NCBI GenBank assembly: GCA_017538965.1
Contig: JAFYHU010000061.1
Span: 1 to 59,142 of the forward strand
DNA: 59,142 bases
DNA from: Oscillospiraceae bacterium
GTDB taxonomy: Bacteria > Bacillota > Clostridia > Oscillospirales > Oscillospiraceae
Direction of reading: 5' to 3'
The notes below the pieces were generated by a model. It ran no database searches and was not told where the DNA came from. It worked only from the letters and a program-made list of their open reading frames with translations. Positions 1-8,627 of the stretch are shown here, piece after piece. The position numbers were made by a program, and so were the translations under genes. Position 1 is the stretch's first letter. Every line of letters starts with the position of its first letter.

Positions 1-4
1 CTCC

Positions 5-30
5 ACTCTCAACTCTCAACTCTCAACTCT
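5..30. repeat. Heptanucleotide tandem repeat (ACTCTCA, 3.7 copies)
   Basis: Three full copies of the 7-bp unit ACTCTCA and a partial fourth lie at the very start of the window. The stop codon of the minus-strand GGDEF gene (TGA, complement of 9-11) lies inside the repeat. The array may continue beyond the window edge. Confidence 0.85.
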
Positions 31-1667
31 GCGCCGCTGCGCGGCGCCCTGCTCCTGCCCCTGTGCTTGTTGGCGTACATGGCCTTGTCGGCGCGGCGGA
101 TGGTATCGATGACGGCGGGGTCGGTCTGCGGCTCGTAGTCGGCGATGCCCATCGCGACGTGGACCTGCTCCCAGACGTGCTCGGCCTTGGCGTTGATCGC
201 CTCCGCCTCCCGTTTGAACTGCTCGGCGAGCGCCTCCCGCGCGTCGTAGTCGCCGCCCTGCATGAGCACGGCGAACTCGTCCCCGCCGATGCGGAACACC
301 GGGCTGTGCTGCCACACGCGGCAGATCAGCCGGCACGCGGTCTTCAGGTACGTGTCGCCCTTGTCGTGGCCCCAGCGGTCGTTGATGAGCTTGAGGTTGT
401 CGCAGTCGAACACCGCCGCCGCGAACTCCGGCTTCTCCCCCTTGTCGATCTTCTGCTGCATCGCGTCCAGCGCCTTCGAGAAGGCCCCCTTGTTCTTGAC
501 CGACGTCAGCGCGTCCGTGTAGGCCTGCCTGCTCAGGTCGCTGATGTGCTCCCGCATGTGCGCGCCCATCCGCTGGAAGGTCTTCGTCAGGCGCCCGATC
601 TCGTCGTCCTTTTCGTACGTCAGCGCGAAGTCATAGTTCCCCGCGTCCGCCTGCTCCGCGGCCCTCGTGAGGTCCTCCAGCGGCTTCATGATGCGCTCCG
701 CACCGACCAGCACGACCGCGCTGCTCGCCAGCAGCACCAGCGCCGCCGCCGTCAGAATCTCCCGCACCAGCCTCTGCCAGTCGCCCTGCGTTTCCGACAC
801 CGGCACCGACACGTTCAGGCGCATCCCGTTCGACAGCGGCAGCCACGCCGCAATCCGCTCCTGCCCCTCGAAGTTGTACTGCAGGAAGGTCAGGTTGCTC
901 AGCGCCCCTTCGGGAAGCTTCGGCAGCTCCTCCTCGCTCAGCGACGCCACGTCGTAGCGCGGGTGGTAGAAGAGATTGCCCTCGTCGTCGTCCAGGAACG
1001 CGTAGCCGTTCTGGTACAGGCGTATGCTGTCCACCTGCTCCGCCATGTCGGAGTAGTCCAGCTCGATGCCCGCCACCCCGATGAAGTGCCCGCGCCAGTA
1101 GATCGGCACGTTGTACGACATCACGCGCACGTCCAGGTTGTCCGTGATGTACGGCGGCAGCCAGATCGCCTTCCCCTCGTGCTTCGGCACCGTGAACCAC
1201 ACCAGCCGCGACGTGTCCTGCGTGTCGTACAGCGTGATGTCCGTCGGCACGTGCTCGACGAAGCCCTCCCCGTCCATGTTCACGTACCAGAAGCCCTTCA
1301 CCGTGTCCGACGCCGCCGGGTCGATCCGGTAGTAGTACGTCAGCACCCCGTTGGTCTTGTTCGCCGTTTCGTCGAAGAACGCCGCGACCCGCTCGACATG
1401 CGCCGCGAACGCCTCGTCCTCCAGCGCGTCGATCCCGTCCAGGTCCCTCTCCGCGAAGTGCTCCACCTTCTCGACCGACTTCTGCACGCTGTTGAAGTAA
1501 TAGTCGAGGTTGCGCTCCCCGGTCTCGCACAGCAGGAGCAGCAGCTGGTTCGACTCCAGGCTCTCGCTCCGCCGGATGAAGTGTACGCTGACCGCCGTCA
1601 CGATCGCCACCGACATCGCAATGATGCAGATCGTGATCAATGTAATTTTCGTACGCAGGGAATGCAT
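9..1667 (-). CDS. Membrane-bound Cache/HAMP/GGDEF diguanylate cyclase
   Basis: Predicted to make cyclic di-GMP from two GTP in response to an extracytoplasmic ligand. Seen in order: an N-terminal membrane segment (about residues 7-28), a long extracellular Cache-like sensor region, a second membrane segment (about 305-325), a HAMP-like linker and a C-terminal GGDEF domain with intact GGDEF at residues 461-465. No RxxD inhibitory site is visible five residues ahead of GGDEF, so product inhibition may be absent. The ATG at 1667 has AAGGGG 8 nt upstream. A GTG at 1676 would overlap the upstream gene's stop by 4 nt and is a fair alternative. It directly follows the phosphodiesterase gene, so cyclase and phosphodiesterase appear to be co-transcribed. 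The C-terminal codons run into a 7-bp repeat. Base composition is visibly richer in G+C than most of the window. Confidence 0.9.
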   Translation of the reverse strand: MHSLRTKITLITICIIAMSVAIVTAVSVHFIRRSESLESNQLLLLLCETGERNLDYYFNSVQKSVEKVEHFAERDLDGIDALEDEAFAAHVERVAAFFDETANKTNGVLTYYYRIDPAASDTVKGFWYVNMDGEGFVEHVPTDITLYDTQDTSRLVWFTVPKHEGKAIWLPPYITDNLDVRVMSYNVPIYWRGHFIGVAGIELDYSDMAEQVDSIRLYQNGYAFLDDDEGNLFYHPRYDVASLSEEELPKLPEGALSNLTFLQYNFEGQERIAAWLPLSNGMRLNVSVPVSETQGDWQRLVREILTAAALVLLASSAVVLVGAERIMKPLEDLTRAAEQADAGNYDFALTYEKDDEIGRLTKTFQRMGAHMREHISDLSRQAYTDALTSVKNKGAFSKALDAMQQKIDKGEKPEFAAAVFDCDNLKLINDRWGHDKGDTYLKTACRLICRVWQHSPVFRIGGDEFAVLMQGGDYDAREALAEQFKREAEAINAKAEHVWEQVHVAMGIADYEPQTDPAVIDTIRRADKAMYANKHRGRSRAPRSGAELRVES

Positions 1668-1672
1668 TCCTC

Positions 1673-4612
1673 TCACCCCTTTCCCACTCCAAGCTTCGCA
1701 TCCTCCAGGATGCTCACTTCAAACTCCTCCGCATCCACCGGCCGCGAGAAGTAGTACCCCTGCACCACTGAGCAGCCCAGCCGCTTCAGCAGCCGCAGCT
1801 GCTCCTCTGTCTCGACGCCCTCGGCCACGACCGGAATCCTGAGGTTCTTCGCAATGTCGAGGATCAGGGCAACCAGCTGGATGTCCTTCTCGTTGTCCTG
1901 GATGTTCCGGATGAAGGCCCGGTCCATCTTCAGCACGTCGATCGGCATGGCGGAAAGCATGCTCAGCGAGGAATAGCCCGTGCCGAAATCGTCCATCTCC
2001 ACTTCGTAGCCCTTCCCTCTCAGCTTCTCCACCACCTGGATCACCTGCCCGGCGTTCTCCGTGTAGGCGGACTCGGTGACCTCCAGCTTCAGCGCGCCGC
2101 GCTCCAGACGGTTGTACGTCAGGATTCCGTCCAGCGTTTTTTCCAGCTCCGGATCGAACACATCCACCCGCGACAGATTCACCGAGATCGGTATCGTCAC
2201 CCCATACTTCTCCCGCCAGCGCACGATCTGCATGGCCGCTTTCTCCCACACGTACCGGTCCACCAGGCCGATCTGTCCGTTTCTCTCAAACAGCGGGATA
2301 AAGTCGTCCGGCGAGATCATCCCCAGCTCGGGGTGATTCCAGCGTACCAGTGCCTCCGCACTTACAAGCTTCGGCGGCTCGGACTGAATATCGTACTTGG
2401 GCTGATAGTAGACTTCGAACTCGTAGGATTCCAGTGCCCGGCGCAGATCGTTCAGCAGGCGCTGCTCGTAGACCTCCCGGTCGCGAACCGTCTCGTCGAA
2501 GACGATCAGGTGCTCCTTGAAGTTCCCGCGCGCCATGCTGCAGGCCGTGCGGGCCCGGTCGAACTGCATGACCGGTTCCGCCTTCTCCAGCCAGGGCATC
2601 ACGCCCATGCGCAGGCGGAGATTGGCATTCGGCGCCAGACGCTCCAGTTTTCCCTGAAGGCGGTCAAAGACGACGCCATAGTCCCGGATCTGCCGGCACC
2701 AAATGTCAAAGCGGTCCGCTCCGAAGCGCCCCGCGATGCCGCCGTTTTCGTTCGCAACGGCGAGAACCTCTTCCCCGAGTGCGCGCAGGACCTGATCGCC
2801 GAAGCTCCGTCCGTTGAGTGCGTTGACGGAATGAAACTGCTCGATGTTCATAACGATGGCGTCCATTGGGATGTCGGGGTGCTCGCGGGTAAAGCGGTCG
2901 GCATACTGGAAGAAATAATCGCGGTTATAAAGACCCGTCAGGCTGTCCTTTTCGGTTGCGGCGATCAGATTCCGGGCTCTCCGGACTGCCCGCATATTCT
3001 GGAACAGCAGGATCAGAATCACCAGCAGCACCAAACCGATCAGGACCATGACCGCAGCCAGATGGTCCTCCACAAAGTCGGAAACACTGAGTCTGGCATC
3101 TTCCGTGATGTAGTAAGAAAGCATGGCGTTGATCGTGGAGGCCGGAACCTGCCCGATGGTTTTTGCCAGAATGGAATACAGCAGGGTCTGCCCCTTGGCA
3201 ACCGCAAAACAGTAATCCATCCCGACCCCGGTGGACAGGGGAATCAGACGGTAACGGGCGCAGATTCTCGCGACATTGTTGTAGCGGTAGTTGCTGACCA
3301 GCACGCAGTCGGCCATCCCGTCCGAAACGGCTTTCAGGCAGTCTTCGGTGGTCGGATAGGTGATCTTTCGCCATTCGGGGAAGTGATCCACAAGAAAGGC
3401 TTCATAATTCGGATTGCCTTCGTTGACGGCAACGATCACGTGCTCCTTCTTGCCGAACAAGTTCTGGTCATCCTCCTTTACAATCGCGTATAGGTCCGCG
3501 CTTACCAGTGACGGCGTGATGTCCACGCCCATGGTTTCCCCTTCGTAGCTGCCGAGATTGACGGGGAAGATGCAGTCCACCTCACCGCGCTTCAGAGCGT
3601 CGAAAGCGGCGGAAGCCGTGGGGTAGGCTGTCGCCTCAAAGTCAAGATGCGCATTGGCAAAGCAGTCGGAAGCATGGTCCAGAAAATCCTTTACGGCACC
3701 GGTCAGTTCCCCGGTCGTCTCATCCGAGGCGCAGAAGGCCAGATAATTGTCCTGATAACCCACACGGATGGCACCGTGCTCCCCGATCCATTCGGTTTCC
3801 TCCGCTGTGAGAAAAGCATTGGCTCCGACCTGACGGATGTACTTTTCAAACAACTGCTGGTTATAGAAGCGGTTCTCGTCCTGAATCCGATTCATGGCTT
3901 TATTCAGATCCGCCAGCAAGTCCGGACGGCTTTTGCTGACAGCAAAATAAAAGTCGGAGGAGCCGACCTTGCTGACCGGGACGGCGACGCTGGGATCGAC
4001 AAAGGAGTCCACGGTGACATAGGCGTCCAGTTCGCCGGTCTCAAGCATATGCAGGGATTCATTCTCCGTGCAGGTTACTTCGATGATTTCGGTCTGAACG
4101 CCGGTTTTCTCGGCCCAGTCCCGATAGAAATCCGCCTGAATGCTGCTCTTGTTGACGCCGATCCGCTTTCCGTTCAGGGTGGAATAATCCGACGCCGAGA
4201 TCTCGCTGTTGCCGGGAGCGGTGAAAAGATAGTACTCCTCCGAACCCATGGCGAGATCGGGATAAAGCATATGCTCTTCCCGTTCGGGCGTGTAGGAGAC
4301 ATCACTCATCAGGTCAAGATCGCCGTTTTCCAGCATCTGAAGAAGAACAGACCAGCTCCCGCTGATATACTCGTATTTCCAGCCGGCATAGGAAGCAATC
4401 TTCTGCTGGTATTCATAAGCGTATCCGATCCGGCGCCCGGCCGAATCAATCGTGTTATAGGAGGAGTCGTACCAGCCGACGCGCACGATCTTTTCGGCTT
4501 CCTGTGCATGCGCGGGGATCGGCAGAATGAAAACAGCGGCCATGACAAGACACAGCAGACATGCCGCTGCACGTCGGTATGCCGCGGGGATGACTACGGT
4601 CGGTTTTTTCAT
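1673..4612 (-). CDS. Cyclic-di-GMP phosphodiesterase with two solute-binding-like sensors, degenerate GGDEF and EAL
   Basis: Predicted to degrade cyclic di-GMP under control of an extracytoplasmic small molecule. Seen: a signal peptide ending near AHAQ, two tandem SBP_bac_3-like modules (about residues 40-280 and 285-500), one strong membrane segment (about 517-538), a GGDEF domain whose signature is GADRF (631-635) and therefore probably not a cyclase, and an EAL domain with Glu at 753 and intact NLSR, VTES, DDFGTGYSS and AEGVET motifs, so likely active. The start at 4612 is chosen because a GGGAGG ribosome site precedes it and the signal peptide begins there; the frame stays open another 27 codons upstream. 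Its stop lies 5 nt before the ATG of the cyclase gene, implying translational coupling. Confidence 0.9.
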   Translation of the reverse strand: MKKPTVVIPAAYRRAAACLLCLVMAAVFILPIPAHAQEAEKIVRVGWYDSSYNTIDSAGRRIGYAYEYQQKIASYAGWKYEYISGSWSVLLQMLENGDLDLMSDVSYTPEREEHMLYPDLAMGSEEYYLFTAPGNSEISASDYSTLNGKRIGVNKSSIQADFYRDWAEKTGVQTEIIEVTCTENESLHMLETGELDAYVTVDSFVDPSVAVPVSKVGSSDFYFAVSKSRPDLLADLNKAMNRIQDENRFYNQQLFEKYIRQVGANAFLTAEETEWIGEHGAIRVGYQDNYLAFCASDETTGELTGAVKDFLDHASDCFANAHLDFEATAYPTASAAFDALKRGEVDCIFPVNLGSYEGETMGVDITPSLVSADLYAIVKEDDQNLFGKKEHVIVAVNEGNPNYEAFLVDHFPEWRKITYPTTEDCLKAVSDGMADCVLVSNYRYNNVARICARYRLIPLSTGVGMDYCFAVAKGQTLLYSILAKTIGQVPASTINAMLSYYITEDARLSVSDFVEDHLAAVMVLIGLVLLVILILLFQNMRAVRRARNLIAATEKDSLTGLYNRDYFFQYADRFTREHPDIPMDAIVMNIEQFHSVNALNGRSFGDQVLRALGEEVLAVANENGGIAGRFGADRFDIWCRQIRDYGVVFDRLQGKLERLAPNANLRLRMGVMPWLEKAEPVMQFDRARTACSMARGNFKEHLIVFDETVRDREVYEQRLLNDLRRALESYEFEVYYQPKYDIQSEPPKLVSAEALVRWNHPELGMISPDDFIPLFERNGQIGLVDRYVWEKAAMQIVRWREKYGVTIPISVNLSRVDVFDPELEKTLDGILTYNRLERGALKLEVTESAYTENAGQVIQVVEKLRGKGYEVEMDDFGTGYSSLSMLSAMPIDVLKMDRAFIRNIQDNEKDIQLVALILDIAKNLRIPVVAEGVETEEQLRLLKRLGCSVVQGYYFSRPVDAEEFEVSILEDAKLGVGKG

Positions 4613-4726
4613 CGGGAACCTCCCAGTCTGTACGAATAGAATCACGAAATGAGAATACTTAATAATAGCATATTTTCCGCCTGTTTTCCACATTTTTTTC
4701 CGGCCTGAAAGGAATTGCGCAAGGGA

Positions 4727-4755
4727 TTGTCAAAGCATCTCGAAGATGGTAAAAT
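4727..4755 (+). promoter_or_regulatory. Promoter for hinT-comEC
   Basis: TTGTCA (4727-4732), 17-bp spacer, TAAAAT (4750-4755). It sits about 57 bp before the hinT start, in the divergent gap with the phosphodiesterase gene. Confidence 0.75.
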
Positions 4756-4811
4756 AAACGGGCAACCGCATTGACACAAACATCCAAGAAAACAGAAAAG
4801 GAGTAACCCCC

Positions 4812-5153
4812 ATGGATAACTGTCTGTTCTGCAAGATCATCGCCGGGGAGATCCCCAGCACCAAGGTTTACGAGGACGAAAAAGTCTTTGCCTTCCGCGA
4901 CATCAACCCTCAGGCGCCGGTTCACATCCTGATTGTGCCGAAGAAGCATCTGGATTCGGCCAATGAAATCGGCGAAGACAACCTGGAGGATGTGGCAGCC
5001 TGCTTCGCGGCTGTCCCGAAGATTGCCGCCGCGGAGGGCCTGAGCGAAGGATACCGCGTCATCAACAACTGCGGCGCTGCCGCGGGTCAGACCGTCATGC
5101 ATCTGCACTTCCACCTGATCGGCGGAAAGGAACTGGGCGAAAAAATTGTCTGA
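4812..5153 (+). CDS. hinT: HIT family purine nucleoside phosphoramidase (HinT-like)
   Basis: Histidine-triad nucleotide hydrolase; HinT proteins cleave AMP-N bonds such as adenosine 5'-phosphoramidate. The 113-residue protein has the usual N-terminal CLFCKIIAGEIPS block with a CxxC pair, a central HILIVPKKH segment and the C-terminal triad H97-L-H99-F-H101 followed by LIGG; H99 is the expected nucleophile. Length and order match bacterial HinT. A clear promoter lies just upstream, and comEC follows 45 bp downstream on the same strand, so the two are probably one transcript. Confidence 0.95.
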   Translation: MDNCLFCKIIAGEIPSTKVYEDEKVFAFRDINPQAPVHILIVPKKHLDSANEIGEDNLEDVAACFAAVPKIAAAEGLSEGYRVINNCGAAAGQTVMHLHFHLIGGKELGEKIV

Positions 5154-5198
5154 TGCCGGAGCATCAGGCAGAGTCAAACCGATCATAAGGAGTGCAAC

Positions 5199-7469
5199 AT
5201 GCGGAAGCTGATGATCGGCGCGCTGTCGCTGTCGGCCGCGGTCTTCCTCTCCTATTATTGTCTTCCTGTGCACTGGATCCTGCCGGCCGCTGCTGTCTGC
5301 GGCATGGCGGGAATCCTGTGCTTTCTGCTGCAGAAAAAGAGCCGGGGAATGCAGCGGCTGTTTCTCTGCCTGCTCGGCGCCGCGGTGGGATTTGCCGTCT
5401 ATGCAGTTCATTGGGACAGGACGCTGCGCTATGCCGAACTGTGGGACGAAACCGAACAGAGCATGCAGGTACAGGTCGTGGAGACGCCGGTGCAGCTGGA
5501 CTATTCCACGCGCCTGCATGTACGGCGAACGGAAGCACCGAAGCTGGACCTGATGCTGTATGATTACCGGGAACAGACGCAGGATCTGATGCCGGGAAAC
5601 GTCCTTACGGTCAATGTAAAACTTCGCCGGGCAGATCTTCGTTACGGCGAGCGCAATGACAATTTGGTGTCCAAGGACATATACCTGACCGGTACTCTGA
5701 AAGAGGTCGCAGCCCGGCACGCCGACAGACACGGCATCCGCACCATGTCCGCTCTCGCCGCAAAGCGCGTTTCGGACTTCGCGGCAGGCTTCTTTTCGGA
5801 CGACATTTCTGTGTTCATGCGCGCGCTGATGCTGGGCGACAAGACGGATTTCTATAAGGACACCGCCCTTTATGCCCGGATGCAGGGCGCGGGCTTTATG
5901 CATATCGTGGCCGTTTCGGGCATGCATATTGCTTTTCTGGTCGGGATGATTCAACTGCTCTTCGGCGCTAGACCGGCATCTTCCGTGACCGGCATCCTTC
6001 TGGTCTGGTTCTTTGTCTTCATGACAGGGGCTTCGCCGTCGGCCGTCCGCGCCGGCATCATGCAGACGATTCTGCTGATGGCGCCGATCTTCCGCCGTGA
6101 GAACGACGGGCCCACCTCGCTGGCCGCGGCTTTGGCACTGATTCTGCTTTTCAACCCCTTCAGCTGCGCCAGCATCAGTCTGCAGCTTTCCTTTTCGGCC
6201 ATGGCCGGGATGGTGCTGCTGGCGGAACCGATGACCGAAACCATGATGCGGGCCTGTGGTGCAGGGGAGGAAAGCTTCCTGCGCGTGCCGCTCTCGGTGA
6301 TCGGCGCCTCTCTCGCGGTGCTGATCATGTCGGCGCCGTTCTCGGTGATCCATTTCGGAACGCTTGCCATTTTTTCGCCGCTTACCAATCTTCTGGGCCT
6401 CTGGGCGGTATCGCTCTGCTTCTGCGGCGGGTATCTGAGCTGCCTTGCGGGAGTGATATTCCTGCCGCTGGGAAGGCTGCTTGCGATTCCGACGGAACTG
6501 CTGGCCCGTTACCTGATTCTGCTGGCCGGTCTGATCTGCCGGATTCCGCATCATCTGATCCCCATGTTCCGAACGGAGATGAAAGCCTGGCTGCTGCTCT
6601 GCTATTTGCTTGGTTTTATTGCCTGGCGCAGCAAGGCGAACAGTCGTTTTCGGCTGCTGATGCCGGCTGTGCTCGGCGTTCTGACCCTGATTGCCGCCCT
6701 TTCCCTGTCCGCACGGCGCTACCGCAGCGCTGAGGCAGTTGTTGCCGCGCTGGATGTGGGACAGGGGGAGTGCGTCTGTGTGCTGTCGGGCGACAATACG
6801 CTGATGTTCGACTGCGGCGGCCTCAACACGCTGGAGAATGCCGGAGAAACGGCATGGGCCTGGCTGGAGAATGCAGGACGAAAGGATATCAGCGCCCTGA
6901 TCCTGTCGCATCTGCATGAGGACCATGTCAACGGGGTGACGATGCTTTTGGAGCTGATGCCGATCCGGACTATCATTCTCTCTCCGAATGCGGATGCCGA
7001 TGAAGAGCTGCTGCCGGAAATCCTCGAGGCGGCGAACAGACATGGTACTGAAATCATCGAGCTTACGGAGAACACCGACCGGACATACGGAGAGCTCCGC
7101 CTGCAGTTGATTGCCCCGCCGGACGAAGGAAGCGAGAACGAACGCTGCATCATCAGTCTGGTTTCCGTCGGAGAATATGACACGATTATAACCGGCGATT
7201 CTCCGCAGAAGGCCGAGCGCCGCCTGCTCGAAGAGCTGATTCTCCCGGATGCGGAGCTGCTGATCGTGGGGCATCACGGATCACGAAACGCATCTTCGCC
7301 GGAGTTCCTCTCAGCCCTCCGAGCGGAGGATGCCGTCATCAGCGTGGGAAAGAACAATTCCTTCGGCCATCCGACAAGAGAAGTCCTTGCCCGGCTGCAG
7401 TCATGCGGAATGGCAATTTACCGGACAGACATGAACGGTACCGTCGAGGTATGGGTCCAGGCAGGATAA
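5199..7469 (+). CDS. comEC: ComEC/Rec2 DNA-uptake channel
   Basis: Inner-membrane channel that passes single-stranded DNA into the cytoplasm during natural transformation. The 756-residue protein has N-terminal membrane segments and a soluble OB-like stretch, a polytopic competence domain (about residues 190-510, with a GxxxHIVAVSGMHIAF-type block), and a C-terminal metallo-beta-lactamase domain with SHLHEDHVNG and GHHGSRNASS metal motifs. AAGGAG lies 6 nt before the ATG. Full length for the family. No comEA or comEB is adjacent, so whether the cell is transformable cannot be judged here. Confidence 0.93.
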   Translation: MRKLMIGALSLSAAVFLSYYCLPVHWILPAAAVCGMAGILCFLLQKKSRGMQRLFLCLLGAAVGFAVYAVHWDRTLRYAELWDETEQSMQVQVVETPVQLDYSTRLHVRRTEAPKLDLMLYDYREQTQDLMPGNVLTVNVKLRRADLRYGERNDNLVSKDIYLTGTLKEVAARHADRHGIRTMSALAAKRVSDFAAGFFSDDISVFMRALMLGDKTDFYKDTALYARMQGAGFMHIVAVSGMHIAFLVGMIQLLFGARPASSVTGILLVWFFVFMTGASPSAVRAGIMQTILLMAPIFRRENDGPTSLAAALALILLFNPFSCASISLQLSFSAMAGMVLLAEPMTETMMRACGAGEESFLRVPLSVIGASLAVLIMSAPFSVIHFGTLAIFSPLTNLLGLWAVSLCFCGGYLSCLAGVIFLPLGRLLAIPTELLARYLILLAGLICRIPHHLIPMFRTEMKAWLLLCYLLGFIAWRSKANSRFRLLMPAVLGVLTLIAALSLSARRYRSAEAVVAALDVGQGECVCVLSGDNTLMFDCGGLNTLENAGETAWAWLENAGRKDISALILSHLHEDHVNGVTMLLELMPIRTIILSPNADADEELLPEILEAANRHGTEIIELTENTDRTYGELRLQLIAPPDEGSENERCIISLVSVGEYDTIITGDSPQKAERRLLEELILPDAELLIVGHHGSRNASSPEFLSALRAEDAVISVGKNNSFGHPTREVLARLQSCGMAIYRTDMNGTVEVWVQAG

Positions 7470-7471
7470 AA

Positions 7472-7505
7472 AACACCAGGAACGTGATTAACGATCCCTG
7501 GTGTT
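7472..7505 (-). terminator. Terminator between comEC and pfkA
   Basis: Perfect 9-bp stem AACACCAGG (7472-7480) / CCTGGTGTT (7497-7505) with a 16-nt loop. On the minus strand it is followed by a T-run, so it best serves pfkA; the plus-strand tail (ATTCTGTTG) is weaker but may still help comEC. Confidence 0.8.
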
Positions 7506-7533
7506 ATTCTGTTGTGATGAATGAAAGTACGCC

Positions 7534-8538
7534 TTATTGGGTGTTCTCCCGAAACTCCCGGATGCCGCCGATCTGCATCGTCTCCATGATGCGGTAACGA
7601 TCCATCTGCAGCTTCTTTGTGCGGGAGAGCGCTTCCTCAATGGGAATCTCCACGATTCCGCCTTCCTGGGTCGCGATAATGCTGTTTCCCCGGCCCTCGG
7701 CAAGCGCTTTCACGGCATAGTATCCCATACGCGTCGCGGTTTCCCGGTCTCTTCCCGTCGGCGACCCGCCGCGCTGAAGGTGTCCCAGAACGGTGACGCG
7801 CGGTTCGATCCCGATTGCCTCATGGATCATCTTTCCGAACTCGACCGCGCTGCCTGCACCCTCTGCCACGACAATCATGAAATGCGTGTTTCCCGCCAGA
7901 CGCGAATCCTGAATACGCTGAACGACATCTCGCTGAAAATCCGTCTCGTACTCGGGGACAAGCACGGCTGTGGCACCGACCGCGATCCCCACGTACAGGG
8001 CGAGAAAACCCGCGTTGCGGCCCATTACCTCGACAACGGAGCATCTCTCATGCGACTGCATGGTATCACGCAGCTTGTCGATGCACTCAATGGCGGTGTT
8101 GCAGGCAGAGTCAAAGCCGATTGTGTAATTGGTGCAGCCCACGTCATTATCAATCGTGGCGGGGATGCCGACAACCGGAATTCCGAGACGGGAAAGCTCC
8201 AGGGCGCCTCGGAATGTGCCGTCTCCGCCTATGGCTACGATGGCGTCAAGCCCCAGCATCTTACAGGTGGCGACTGCCTTTTTCCGTCCCTGTTCCGTCA
8301 GAAAATCGTCGCTGCGTGCCGTGTACAGGATCGTGCCGCCGCGGGACAGAATATGACCCACGCTGGTGCTGGAAAGCCGGATAAAGTCACTGTTGATCAA
8401 TCCCTGCCATCCTCTGCGGATTCCCACGCATTCGATGCCGCAGGAAATCGCAGTACGTACAACGGCGCGCACTGCAGCGTTCATTCCAGGCGCGTCACCG
8501 CCGCTGGTAAGCACGCCGATTCTTTTTACGTGATCCAC
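7534..8538 (-). CDS. pfkA: ATP-dependent 6-phosphofructokinase
   Basis: Phosphorylates fructose 6-phosphate to fructose 1,6-bisphosphate, the committed step of glycolysis. The N-terminal GVLTSGGDAPGMNAA loop, GGDGTFRGA and PATIDNDVGCTNYTIGF blocks are intact. Gly rather than Asp in GGDG and the absence of Lys in PATIDND point to ATP rather than pyrophosphate as donor. The GTG at 8538 is chosen as the start: AGGAGG lies 7 nt upstream and the protein then begins just before KRIGVLTSGG as in the family; the frame stays open 14 codons further to an ATG at 8580 with no such site. The 334-residue protein is slightly longer than the usual 320, the extra being at the C-terminus. It lies 89 bp downstream of the symporter gene and ends at a clear terminator. 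Confidence 0.95.
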   Translation of the reverse strand: MDHVKRIGVLTSGGDAPGMNAAVRAVVRTAISCGIECVGIRRGWQGLINSDFIRLSSTSVGHILSRGGTILYTARSDDFLTEQGRKKAVATCKMLGLDAIVAIGGDGTFRGALELSRLGIPVVGIPATIDNDVGCTNYTIGFDSACNTAIECIDKLRDTMQSHERCSVVEVMGRNAGFLALYVGIAVGATAVLVPEYETDFQRDVVQRIQDSRLAGNTHFMIVVAEGAGSAVEFGKMIHEAIGIEPRVTVLGHLQRGGSPTGRDRETATRMGYYAVKALAEGRGNSIIATQEGGIVEIPIEEALSRTKKLQMDRYRIMETMQIGGIREFRENTQ

Positions 8539-8627
8539 GTTGATGCCTCCTGTTACAAAAAAATTCTGATTCATATTCATAATCGGAGTATCTCACGGAA
8601 ACCATAGGGCTTCCGGAGAAAACAGCC

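Noticed and set aside
63-1754. 563-residue open frame antisense to the cyclase gene
   Set aside because: It mirrors a clear Cache/GGDEF gene on the other strand, is full of Arg/Val/His runs produced by GC-rich antisense codons, and shows no domain.
4659-7277. 872-residue open frame antisense to hinT and comEC
   Set aside because: Gln/His/Arg-rich low-complexity sequence with no motif; both plus-strand genes have intact family signatures and ribosome sites.
7534-8538. Pyrophosphate-dependent phosphofructokinase
   Set aside because: GGDG and PATIDND carry the residues of ATP-using enzymes, not the Asp and Lys of the pyrophosphate type.
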